Positions 9,463 to 21,800 of a stretch of 64,000 nucleotides of DNA are shown here, piece by piece. Made by a program: the position numbers and the translations under genes. The stretch's first letter is position 1; each line of letters begins with the position of its first letter. The DNA is from Candidatus Saccharimonadota bacterium (GTDB lineage Bacteria; Patescibacteriota; Saccharimonadia; Saccharimonadales; UBA4665): contig JABCZM010000003.1 of assembly GCA_013289705.1 (NCBI GenBank), positions 1-64,000 of the forward strand, read 5' to 3'. The notes beneath the pieces were generated by a model. The model ran no database searches. It was not told the DNA's origin and saw only the letters and a list, made by a program, of their open reading frames with translations.

Positions 9463-9497
9463 GCCTACATTATAGGCACTTTGCATACAATAGTCAA
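9462..9497 (-). promoter_or_regulatory. vapBC promoter with palindromic operator
   Basis: On the minus strand, -35 TTGACT (9492-9497), a 17-bp spacer and -10 TATAAT (9469-9474) sit 6 nt before ATG 9462, so the RNA should start at or beside the AUG. TGCCTA (9462-9467) and TAGGCA (9473-9478) form an inverted repeat with a 5-bp spacer across the -10, a natural operator for VapB. Confidence 0.75.
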
Positions 9498-9514
9498 CAA
9501 AGCAAAGCGACAAC

Positions 9515-9568
9515 TCATACGACAAAAATAGGCATATTTTTAGAAAGTACGCTAAAAATGTCGTATGA
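9515..9568. repeat. 10-bp inverted repeat with AT-rich loop
   Basis: TCATACGACA (9515-9524) and TGTCGTATGA (9559-9568) are perfect complements. The loop contains a smaller AAAAATA/TATTTTT hairpin. It lies between the small basic protein gene and the vapB promoter and may act as a terminator or insulator for the transcript coming from the giant gene. Confidence 0.5.
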
Positions 9569-9577
9569 ATCAGTCAA

Positions 9578-9802
9578 CTACACCACTAAGAAAAGTGGGT
9601 CGCTGGCGATTTGCTCGCGGAAGCGTACCTGCTGGCGACGATCACGCAGTGATAGTCTTTTTAGTAATCGGTCTTCTTGTTTTTTTCGATCTTTTTTCAT
9701 AGTGGTTGTCTCGCTTGTTTGTTGTGTGTTTGTTTGATTTTGCCAGTTCGGAACTGCCTTTGGTGGTGGTTCGCGGGTTGGTTGGTAATGGATGGTTTTC
9801 AT
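9578..9802 (-). CDS. Small basic protein of unknown function
   Basis: A 74-aa, highly charged reading frame beginning 16 bp after the stop codon of the giant gene, with a strong purine-rich ribosome site (AGGAAAAGGAAG) before ATG 9802. Residues 36-65 are dominated by Lys, Arg, Asp and Gln and should form a basic helix. There are no cysteines or membrane segments. Tight spacing and the ribosome site suggest it is co-translated with the giant surface gene. An internal ATG (MKKDRKKQ) is an alternative start. No recognised family. Confidence 0.45.
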   Translation of the reverse strand: MKTIHYQPTREPPPKAVPNWQNQTNTQQTSETTTMKKDRKKQEDRLLKRLSLRDRRQQVRFREQIASDPLFLVV

Positions 9803-9818
9803 TTTTTGCTTCCTTTTC

Positions 9819-12800
9819 CTATTGGTTAGTGTAGTTAAAGTTAAGGTTTTCGATGAAGGCGCTAGCGCTGTTGCTGGCAGTTACATCAATCTTAAAGATG
9901 ACGTAGTTATTGGCAGTGAAGCCGCAGGTCGAAAGATCATTTGGTGAGGTTGGCGAAACGGTTTGCCAGGTATTGGTAGTGCTGGTGACGGCAATGGCCG
10001 ATCCACAGGCAGATACGGCGCCACCAGTACTCTTAAAGATAGAGTAGCCGACACTGGCGTTCGTGGTGTTGTCGACACGACCGGTCAACGAGGTGCTGCC
10101 TAGGACAAACTGCTTGAAGGTTGATGGCAATTTGTAGGTAACGTAGACGCTATAACCTTGGCTGCTTGGCTGGACAGATGTCCACTTGTAGAAGTTACGT
10201 GCGTCGCCAGAGTTACAGATGTTCCCTGTTGCAGGCACTACCAAGACAGAGGCTTGATTGGCGCAGAAGTCGGATGTGAGCGTACCAATGCCCGTACCGT
10301 TTAGTACCGCACCGGCGTATTCGGGTGTCAGGGTGATATTACTGTTTGGTGCGGCACCACAAGCACCCCAGACAGTGCCGTCGTAACATTGCATCTTGCC
10401 CTGGGTGGTATCGAAGTACATAGCGCCAGCAAGCGATGCGTTTGCACCGGTGAACGGTGTGCCAGCAGCCGCGTCGAGCTGGAAGAGCGTTAGTCCTTGG
10501 CTCGCTGCACCGCCAACCTTCACAACACCGGTGTTTTGCGTGGTGGTTCCCTGCGCTACAACACTGAGGTTATCGATGAACAAGCTGCGAGTTGTGCTAT
10601 CTGTTTGAGCAATAATCACGTAAGCGCTGGCGCTCGAAGTAGCAGTGAACTTACAAGTATATTTAACAAATTTGCTGGCGATACTAGCACTGTCGTACGA
10701 ACCAGCCGCACAAGCTGCTGCCGAAGTGGCGCCATCGGTGCTGTAGAAGACCGAAAGAGTTGGACTGCCACTGCTAGATTTAACAGAGAAGCTAACATTG
10801 TATGTTGAGCCGCTAGTGAGCGTTAGGTTGTACCTTGCACCTTGGTTCGTACCAGTTGTTGCTGCTTTAATACCCGCAGTACCGCTGGCATATTCTCCAC
10901 CTGTGGTGTCTTGGGTAACTGTTGCCGAACCAAGGGCCGACCAGCTTGTGGTACCAGTCTCTGCGCCACCGTTGGTTGCGATATTCAAACCACCGGCGGT
11001 GTTGGTGCTATCAATGCTGATCAGGCTGGCACCAGCTGAGTTTTGCACGGTAAAGGCAGTCGAGTTATCGGTGGTCGACTGCACTGCCGTGCCAGCGCTG
11101 GCCTGGATAGTAGTGCTGGTGCTCTGGATCTTGGTGGTGGCGGCATTGTTGCCAAGCAAGATGTTGGTGGCCGTACCGGTAGTACCACCAAGGTTACCCA
11201 AGCCCAAAGTACCAGCTGCGACAGCATCAAAGTTTTGTGCTTGGGCGGTACCGCTGATGGTAGCACTGCCCAGGGCAACCACGTTGCCGGCAGCATCAAC
11301 GGTGAATTTAGCGGTTGGGGTAGAACCAGATTGTAGGCTTAGGAGCTTATCGGTTGACGTATTAGTGGTGTCGGTGCCGACAATTAATGCGGTTGTTGGG
11401 GTGGTGTTTGAGCTAACGTTCAAAGTAGTTGTAGCGTTCGTGTTGGTAATGCCAACGTTGCCGGTGATGGCGGTAGCAATCGTACCGTGACCAATGTTAA
11501 TTTGCGTAGCATTGGTGCCGCCAAGCGTAATTGCTGCGCCAGCGCCAGTATCGAGCTTGAGGGTGGTTGCACCAGAGGTAGTAATGTCGGCAGTCTGGCC
11601 ACCAGCCAGCGTGGTAACACCCAAGGCATTAACGGTAAAGACAGAGCTGGCACTCTTTTGCAAGTTCAATAGTTTGTCGCTGGTGCTGTTGGTGTCGTTC
11701 ACGTTAATGACGGCGTTGCCGGCACCGAGTGCGCCAGACTGGGTCAGATTGATGACCGAACCAGTACCACTGTTGCTGGCGTTCAATACTGCACCGCTGG
11801 CGCTGGCATACTGCTGGTTGAGGTTGATGATGTTGGCACTATCGGTGCAAGTGCCGGCAGTTTGTGCGCAGGTACTCTGCAAGTTGGCCAATGCGCCGGT
11901 AATGGCATAGGTACCGCCAGCACCGTTTTGGGTGTTGCTGCGTGTTAAGTTCAGGAAGTTACCAGAATCGGTCACCGTACCCGAAGTAGCCGTGTTGGTG
12001 CGGGTTGGGTTCACCAGAATCTGGCTACCCGTAAATCCAGTCAAACCACTGCTATTTGAGCCGTTCAGCACAATACCGTTACCGCTGGTAATGGCGCTGG
12101 CGTTGGTAAGGTTAATGCCTTTGCCGCTGCTAAATGAGCTAGAAATGCTAATGCCCGTACCAGTAGTAATACCGGTGGCAATGCTCAGGCCAGTGCCACC
12201 GCCAACTTGAGTGATGCTCTCCAAAGCTGCCGTTGAAGCCGTGTCGGCGTTCGAAAGTTGCAACAAGCCAACCGAGTTATTGTTGGTAGCGTTGTTGGCC
12301 TGGGTAATGTTAAGCGCGTAGGTACTGCGAGCACCGTTCGTCAGATCCGATGTAATGCCCAGCGTACCGGTGTTATTAGGCGTGTAGTTGATGTTACGCG
12401 TGCTGCTATCGACCGTCAAGATTGGGCTACTGCTAGAATCTTGAATCTGGAAAACACCAGTGGTGTCGCTACCGTTTGCCCGGACGATAACCGAACCAGT
12501 TACGCCAGAACCGCCGGTGGCACCAGCCTGCAAGATAAGGTTACCGCCATTGACAGCGCCAGAACCACTCTTGCCAGCTTGAATTGTCAGGTTGTCACCA
12601 GTAGTTGCGGCAGCTTCTTGGTTAATGTTAACTAAGCGGTTGCTACCAGCGCCAAAGAACAAATCAACACTGCCCGTGGTTGGCGCAGTGGCCTTGATAC
12701 CAACACCGGTGTTACCAACGTTGACGCTGTATGCTCCACCCTGCAAGGCCAGGCTGCTCGAGCTATTGGTTGAGCCAATCGTAACTGTCTGAGTAGCAGC

Positions 12801-15800
12801 ACCGGTGGCAAGTTGGACAGTGTGAGCAGTAGCGCCGTTGAACAAATTAACGGTGGCGTTGGCTTCGGCGGTGAAGCTGGCACTAGTGTTGCCGATGGTT
12901 AGAGCGTTGGTATTGGCGTTACCGATGTTTAAGGCTGCTGCACCACCGGTGTCAATACCCAAGGCTAAAGCACCGTTAGTGTTAATGGTAGCCGCTTGCA
13001 AGAAGGTAAAGTTGCTACCGGTAGCATTAAGCGTCAAACGATCCGTGTTGTTGGTACGGAAGTTCAGGGCATTTGCATCGTTAGTGCCTAGTTCGGCCGC
13101 AGCACCAAACAAGTTACCACCTTGGACAAAGGTTGCACCGGTGCCAGTGGTACTACAAGCAGTCAGAAGTCCAGAACCGTCTTTACAAACAGTGGCCGTG
13201 GCGGCTGCACCACTGTCGGCGTAAGTTAGCGTACCAGTTGTAGAAACATTGCCATTGCTGCCATTAACCTGGAATTGACCAGTTGTGCCAGCGGTAGCAC
13301 CGCCCAGGGCAACCACGTTGCCGGCAGCATCAACGGTGAATTTAGCGGTTGGGGTAGAACCAGATTGTAGGCTTAGGAGCTTATCGGTTGACGTATTAGT
13401 GGTGTCGGTGCCCACGATAACTGCTGTCGTTGGGGTGGCCGAAGTAGCAACATTCAAGGTCGTAGTGGCGCTGTTATTGCTAACGCTGATGATACCAGTG
13501 TTGCTGGTGCTGCCCAAGCTCAGTCCACCAGCAGCAGTGACGTTAAAGTCCTTAGAAATGATTGCCAGCGTGTGGCTAGCACTAGTACTGATGGTGCTGT
13601 CGGCGCCGGCAGTCGTGTTGATAGCGCCAGCACTCTGTAAGCCAATTGCCCCTGCGCTGGCGTTGCCGATGGTCGTGGTAGCACTACCACTGTTGTTGAT
13701 GTTTGTTGCACCCGTGATGGTAGTGGCACCAGTTAGTGTGCTGCTGCCCGTAACGCCAACATTACCCGTAAAGCTGCTTGTGCCGGTAACATTTACACCA
13801 CCTGCCTGAACTGTTAAGCCGCCCGCAACAGTCGCGACCCCCGCTGGGCTGACACCAAACTGGATGGCACCAAGGCCAGTGGCAGTGTAGGCGCGCAGAT
13901 CTAGCAAATCATCGGTCTGGCCACTGTAAGCCTGGATATCAACAGAGGTGTGAGCAGCATCAAGTGTAATTTCTGGAGTGCTACCACCAGCGCTGTTGTT
14001 GTAGCCAGTCTGCAAGGTTGAACCAGCGCCATTACAGTTACCACTATCGGTACAGATCGTGTATGAGCCGGCTGCCAAAGTCGGTACGTGCAAGGTAACG
14101 TTCGCAGTTGGGTTTGCAAAGTCGATAGTAGTTGCAAAGGTACCGTTGGAAGCGCCGATGGTTGAGCTTGCATTCCCCTGCAGCGCCAAGGTGCCAGTAG
14201 TGTTGCCAATGCTGGTTGCAGCCGTACCAGACACATTTATTTGTGCAGTTCCGGCGCTGGTAATACTGCCTATGTTGCTCAAATTACCACTGTTATCTAA
14301 GCGGATTGTACCACTGGTACGGAGGTTAGCTGTTGTATTTATATCACCAGTTACATCCAGTGAATAGCCCGGGGCTACATTGTTGATGCCAACCCGGTTG
14401 TTTGTAGTATCAACACTGAAGATATTAGTAGTACCAGCAGCATTCTGAATCTCAATGGCGGCGGTAGAATCAGCTGTGGGGCGGATAGCTGGTGTAGCAA
14501 CTGCAGTCGTACCAGTCAGAACAGTACCACTAATGGTGTTGCCAGTAGCAATTGTGCCAAAGGCCGTAATCGAACCGGCGTTCAAAGCGCCAACCTTTTG
14601 TAGGTTGCTATAGGTAAGTGTCGAATCAATTGCATTATTCTGGAGCAAACCGGCACCAGAGATTATGTTGTTAGCACCAACAGAAAGGATGCTGGCGTAA
14701 TTGTTGCTAGCGCTAAAGTTCAGGCCGACAAAGCTGTTGCCACTATTTACGGTTACATCACTAAAGTTAATGCCGCTATTTGTGTTAGCTCCACTAGTGG
14801 CAGCGCCCGTGAGTGCAATGTTTAGGCCGTTATTGGCAACGGTACCAGAGGTGGCTGCATTGTTTTGTGCAATAGATACGGCACTGGCGTTGGCCACCGA
14901 CGTCTTTGTAAAGTTACCGCCAGTTACAGTTAATGAACCGTTCGCATCGATGCTAGCTACTGGCGTACCACCGCCATTGGCAACAAAGTCCGCAATATCC
15001 CCGCCAGAACCTTGTACCGACAAGCCGACTTTGCTGGCAGCTGCAAGCACGCTCAGCGTACCGTTACTGATCTGCGTAGTGGCGTTTACGCCAGCAAAGG
15101 TGCCATCGTCGTACAAAATACCGTTGCCAATGGTGTTTGAAGCCGTGAAGCGAGCAACATAGTTAGTAGTACCCGTGCCGCTAATGCCGTTGATGGGAGC
15201 ACAGTTGTTAAGAGTCTGAAGACAAACAGTATCAGTAGTGTTGGTGTCGGTAGGAATCGACAGGACTACGGCATTACCCTGTGCAGCAGTTGCCAATGAA
15301 ACCGTGTTTGTATTGGCTGCATTTGCAAAGGTCAGCTGCCCTGTCGTGCCTGTTGGGCCGGCAATACCGAGGGTTAGACCACCACTGCCCTGGATGGTCA
15401 CGGTGCCAGTGAAGTTTGCAGCGCTGCTAATAGCCTGGCCGTTGATATTACCAGAGGTAATAGTGCCCGTCCCAGCATTGACGTTAGCGTTGTTGGTGAC
15501 AATGCCACCGTTGGCATTAAGCTGGCCACCAAGCGTGGTAGCACCAGTGTTGACGGTGAGCGTATTAGTACCAGCGATGCTCACGTTACCGCCAAAGCTG
15601 CTAGCACCGGCAGTTACAGTTAGCCCATTACCAACCGTTGCGCCATTGGTGACATTCAAAGCACCGATGGTACCAGTACCAGAGATGGTGGCGTTGTTGT
15701 TCACCGTCAGTGCAGTACCAGCGCCGCTAAAGATGTTACCAGCTGCGCTGAAGGTATTAGCCTGGTTTAAGTAAGCAACATTGCTCAGTGTGCCAGCAGT

Positions 15801-18800
15801 ATTAATGTTAGCGCCGCCGAGTTCAAGTGCCTCACCAGCACCAGTGGCGTTGACAACGTTACCTTGGACAGTTGCAGTCGTGGTGATGTTGTTACCAGTA
15901 GATATAGTACCGAAGCCAGAAGTGATAGAACCAGCAGCCAAGGCGCCAGTACCGGTGATGTTGCCAAAGGTACCTGCCTGCAAATTCGTGTTGGTAATGA
16001 AGCCATCAACAAAGGCCGAGCCATTGTACTGCAAAACAGAGCCAGTAGAAGGCGTCGTAGAGATGGTTAGTGTCTTGCCCTGGAGCTTAGCGATGGTTGG
16101 AGCTGGGTAGCTACCAGTTAAGTCACCGCCAGGAGTGCCAACTGCCAAACAGTTATTGAGCGTTGCGAGACAAAGGGTGTCGGTGGAGTTAGCATCGGCT
16201 GGAATGGTTAAGGTTACGTTGTTGCTCTGAACAGCAGAGGTAATACTAGTAACAAAGCCATCCGTAGTGCCGTCGCCAAAGCCAATACTACCAGCAACCG
16301 AGCTGCCGGTTACGGCGCCAATAGTACCGAGCACTAGTTGACCGTTTGCGGTGTGTTTAGCCAAGACGTCACCGCTGGAGTTTTGAAGCTGGAAGAGGTC
16401 AGCGGTTTGGCCAGACTGGCCTCTTATGATTTGGCCTATACCCCCTGCCGCACTTGGTGCGACGTATAGTTGGGTACCTGCAGCATTCTGGGCACCAACC
16501 GATAAGTGTCCCCAGACGGTGAGAGTACTCGAACCCGTTCGACTGATCTGCACATCCGAGCTACCTGATCCGCTGCCAAAGTTAAGCTGGCCGTTGGCAC
16601 TAATGCTAAGCCGAGGAGCCGTATCACCAGCTACTTGGGTCTGTAGCGCAATGCCTGATCCCGCCGAACTCGTAAGACTCTCTAGCGCAGACGTCTGCCC
16701 TGCCCAGCCTTGAATAGTTATGCCTGTCCCCGTTGGTGCTGTTGGCGGCAAGCCAGCAGTAGCAGCTGAGCCGGTATCCGTATAAGTGACCGTCGTGCCA
16801 TTAGTAATGGTAGCCAAAAGCAATAAGCCAGAGCCAAAGGTACTAGTTGTGTTCCGGTAAATCTTATAGCCCGTCGCACCAGGTACCTGTGTCCAGTTAA
16901 TAATGCTGGTGTTAGTGTTGAGGGCCAGCACGTTGCTGGCGATAGTCTCACCTGCGGCATTGGTTGCCGTTACAATGTAATAGAAGTTAGTACCCGTTGT
17001 GCTTGGGCTGGTGATAACAGGGGTGGCGAGGTTACCAAAAGTATTTGAGACACCGCTCGTATAGAGGCCACCGTTATTGGTGATGCCCGACAACACCGCA
17101 CCGTTGGCGTCCTTGTTCTGTAACAAATCAGCACTTTGGGTAGAGGCACCCTGCAGATATGCCGCCACCACAGTAGGCGCATTGTTCGTTACTTTAAGCA
17201 AGCTCTGGGTGTTGCCAACGGAGTTCAGTAAGCTAATGGATTTGGAACCCAAGAAACCATTGGAATCTACATATGTTACGTTGCCACCGACCCCCGCAAC
17301 AGATAGTAGCAGCTGGCTTGGGTTAGAGTTGGCGCTACCATTTCCACCTATCGCCAGCAACGGTGTCGCGACAGTGCCAGCTGGTAAGGCACCACTGCCG
17401 GCCGCACTGGTTTGGTCGTTGTAGACGTAGTTGCCGGTGCTGCCAGTGCTGGTAACTGAACCAATTTTTAGTTCACTACCGCTGACGGTACTGCGGTAAA
17501 TATTGTAGCTGGCAGCACCAGGCACACTACTGAACGTAACGGTGTCGTAGTTGGTGCCGCTGAGCGTTGCATTACCGGTTGCGATGCTGACTTCTGTGCC
17601 AGCTTTCGTTTCGCCTGCGGCATTAACCGAGCTGACGCGGTAATAATAGGTGGTCGAGCCAGCTGTACCGACGGTGCCGAGCGTTACAGTTGCGGGGAAT
17701 ATTAAGCCGTTTATGGTGTTGGTAGTGCCATTGGTATAGAGGGCACCGCTGGCGTTGAAGCCAGAGAGAAGGTTAACGTTATTGTCCTGGTTTTGATACA
17801 AATCCGCAGTACCCCCACCCGTATTGCGCACGACGATGCCACCACCGGCCGTACCGCTTCCATTCGACAGAACTTCTAGTCTGGCAGTAGAGCCGATGCT
17901 GGAGATGTTACTACCGTTACCACCGTTGCCAACCGAAATTCTTGCAACGTTGAATTGACCGCCAGTAAAAACGGCGTTGTTAAAACCGGCGGCGTTTCGG
18001 ATATCCAATACATCCACACTACTACCGGTTGCCGCTTGAATAACAGCCGCCACCGTTGTGCTGCTCGCACTGACAATATTAAAATTAGCCGTCTGGTTAC
18101 CGGCGCTCTGGTTCTGAATATAATTAGCCGAGCCACTGGCAGCAGCAAAGCCACAGTTAACGCTGGTTTGCAGACAAATCGTACCAGATTCATTTGGTAA
18201 TGATATAGTCTGGTTAGCGGTGAGCGTAGTGGTGCTGATGGTGGCAGCAAAACCATCGGCCGCGCCATCAGCAAAGTTGATGCTACCTTGAGTGGTACCC
18301 GAGACGGTATTGTTGCCAAGGGTGAGCTGGCCAGAAGCGCTGAAGCTGGAGAGGACGTTGCTCGAAGAGTTCTGCAATTCTAGGAGGTCACCAGTTTGGC
18401 CTGCAATACCCTGGATGATCTCACCAACCGTTGCCGAGCCGGCCGTACTGACATTAAAACGAGCGCTGAGGTTAGCACTTGTTCCAACAGAGACAAAACC
18501 CCTCACGTACGAGCCGTTACCCACCGTTAATATCCGAGCACCGCTCTGAGCGTTGGCCGATAAAATATCACCCGTTTGGCCCGACCAGCTTTGCAGGGTT
18601 AACCCTGTCCCTGTCACGCTGGTTGGTGGCAAGCCAGCGCTCGTAATAGCACCCGTATCAGTAAAGGAAACTGTGCTACCACTGGTCAAGGTAGTGCGAA
18701 GCAGTGAACCGCTCGTAAAGCTGTTGCTTGTATTGCGGTAGATCTTATAGCCCGTGGCACCAGGTACTTGGTTCCAAGTTAGCGCACTCGTGTTGTTGGC

Positions 18801-21800
18801 CATGCCAAGAGAAGTACTACCAACTGTTTCACCGGCAGCATTGGTAGCCGTGATCTCGTAGTAGTAGCTGGTACCAGTGGACGTAGTGGTGAAGGCTGGA
18901 ACGGCCAGGGCGTTGAAAGAGGATGAGACACCGTTGGTGTAGAAGCCACCATTGCTGGTAACGCCAGAGAGGACGGCACCGTGTGCATCTGTGTACTGCA
19001 AGAGGTCGGCCGATTGGCTGGCAGCACCCTGAATATAGGCCGCAACGGTGGTTCCCAGCTGATTCTGTAATTGCAACGCAGAGAAGGCTGTGTTATTAGC
19101 GTTCTTAAGAACAAGGCCACCGCCAATGGTTGTCTGATTACCTAGTCCGACACTAAAGAGGGTGTTGCCACCACCGCTCTGAACGTTAAAGACAGTGGCC
19201 GAGGCACCGTTTGACCCTCCAACCGTAAGCGTTGCGCCAAAGACCGATCCCGTAGGAAGCGCGCCACTCGGAGTAATAGTACCGGTGTCGTTAAAGGTGT
19301 AGTTGCCGGCACGGCCATCACCGGTAAGAGTGGCCATAAAGAGCTCACCGCTAGCAGTACGCCCATACACCTTGTAGCTTGTGGCACCAGCTACGGGCGA
19401 CCATGTCACGGTCACAAAGTTACTACCGCTCAAAGTAGCGTTACCGGTGGCAATAGAAACTTCTGTAGCAGGAATGGTCTCTCCCTGGCTGTTGAGTGCC
19501 GACACGCGGTAAGCGTATGTTGTAGAACCGGCGGTACCTGAGGTACTCAAGCTAACCGTGGCTGGCGAACTTAGCCCAAAGAGAGTGTTAGCCGCACCGT
19601 TGGCGTAGATGCCACCATTGGCATTGAAGCCAGAAAGCACATTACCATTGGCATCTTGGTTCTGGATAAGATCACCAGTTTGACCGGCTATGCCACGAAC
19701 ACCAACTATAACCGCACTGCCTGAGCCGCCAGTATTACCCGATAGCAATGCGCCATAGCCTGAACCCGAACCAGCAACAGAGGTGCCAACGTTCAGGCCA
19801 TTGCTAAAGAAGGCGCGGCCAGCCGATGAAACGTTCACCGACTTCGTGCCACTTAAGTTATAAATCTGCAACACATCAGCCGAGCCGCCAGCAGCTCCTT
19901 GAATAACCGCAGCCACTGATGTGCCACTGGCGCTTTGGATATTAAGGTTAGCCGTTTGAGCACTGGCACTCTGGTTCTGGATGAAATCAGTGCCATTCGT
20001 AGCCTCAAAGCCACAAGAACTAGAAGCCTGAAGACAAACGGTACCAGAAGCATTTGGTAAGGCAATAGTTTGATTGGCAGTGAGGGTAGTGGTGTTTAAG
20101 GTTGTGGTAAAGCCAGAGTTACCATAGTAGAGATTGCCGGCAGCGTTAAAGCCACCTAGGATGTTAGCTGAGCCATCTTTGAATTGGAGCAGATTGCCGG
20201 TTTGGCCGCTCCACCCCTGGATCTTTAGGCCACTTCCAGCAGTATTAGTCGGCGGCGTACCACTAGCCGTAAAGAACCCACCAGACGCATCAACCCCCCA
20301 GTTACAGGTCGTTGCGCCCGCCGGGCACGGTATGCTCACCGCAAGCGTCGAGGTATAGACATTTTCGGCACCGGCTGCAGTACCACGATAGACTTGGTAG
20401 CTCGTTGCACCCGGTGAGACAGGCCAACTAATGACCCCCGAAGTACCATTGGTGCTCACTTCATTGGAGGCAATCGTCTGACCGGCGGCGTTGACAGCCG
20501 TAATCTCGTAGTAGTACGCCGTACCACCACCACTGGCGAGCGAAAGCGTTGGTACGGCCAACGCGTTAAAGCTGCTGCTGACACCGTTAGTGTAGAGACC
20601 ACCATTGGCGTTAACGCCAGAAAGTACAACGCCAACACTGTTGGAGTTCTTATATTGCAGTAAATCAGCGGTCTGACTGGAGGCACCCTGGATATAAGCA
20701 GCAACCGTGCTGGCACCGGAGTTCACAAGCTGAAGAGCGGGGCTACCGGTATTATAAGTGTTTGCCAAGCTCAGACTGCCCTTGATGTAGGTTGTACTGC
20801 CACCGTTAATACCTACCTGAACTAGCGGGTTACCACTGGCGTTATTGACTACAAGCGTACCTGCAGATGGAGCACCACTGCCACCGTTAATAGTGAGCAC
20901 CGAGTTTACGGAACCCGTCGGCAACGCTCCGCTTCCAGCAGCACTCGTCTGGTCGTTGTATGTATATGTTGCGGCATTCGTTGAAGTAACCGAGCCAATT
21001 TTGAGCTCGTTCCCACTAACGGTGCTGCGATAAATATTGTAACTACTGGCGCCGGAAGCACTATTAAAGGTCACCGTATTGTAGTTGGTACCGCTTAACG
21101 TGGTGTTGCCGGTAGCAATACTCGTTTCAGTCGAGGCGATCGTCTCACCCTGAGCACCCACCGACGAAACACGGTAGTAATAAGTAGTCGAGCCAGCCGT
21201 ACCCACCGTTGCAAGCGTCACGCCCGACGGATAGACTAACCCGTTTAATACGTTGGCCGTGCCGTTTGTGAACAAGGCACCGCCTGCATTAATACCCGAA
21301 AGAATGTTGCCATTGCTATCTTGTAGTTGCAACAAGTTGGCAGTTTGGCCAGCCGCACCTTGGATAGTAGCGGCAACGCCGCTGGCGCTGGCGCTCTGAA
21401 TGTTAAAGTTGGCCGTCTGGGTGGTAGTACCGTTCTGAATGTAACCAGTGCCGCCGGTGGTAGCGGCAAAGCCACAAGCTGCGCTGGATTGGAGACAGAT
21501 AGTACCCGAAGCATTAGGCAATGAGATGGTCTGGTTGGCGGTTAGCGTGCTGGTGTTGAGGGTGGCAGCGAAACCATCAGTAGTGCCGTCACCGAAGCCA
21601 ACGCTACCCTGAATGGCAGCCCCAGCAACAGCACCAATAGTGCCTAGTACCAGTTGACCAGTGGCAGTAAATTTGGATAAAACATCACCAGACGCGTTTT
21701 GGATTTCAGCAATGTTAGAGATCTGGCTGGCGTTGGCTGCCAGTACCAAGTCACGACCACCAGTTGTTGACCTCACGCCAATCTCACCACCCACGAGGGC

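Noticed and set aside
10798-11490. Long open frames on the plus strand opposite the giant gene (up to 230 codons)
   Set aside because: They are antisense to a repetitive Ala/Thr/Gly/Val-rich gene; the translations are low-complexity (Val/Pro/Leu/Ala) and repeat with the host gene's repeats, as expected of shadows.
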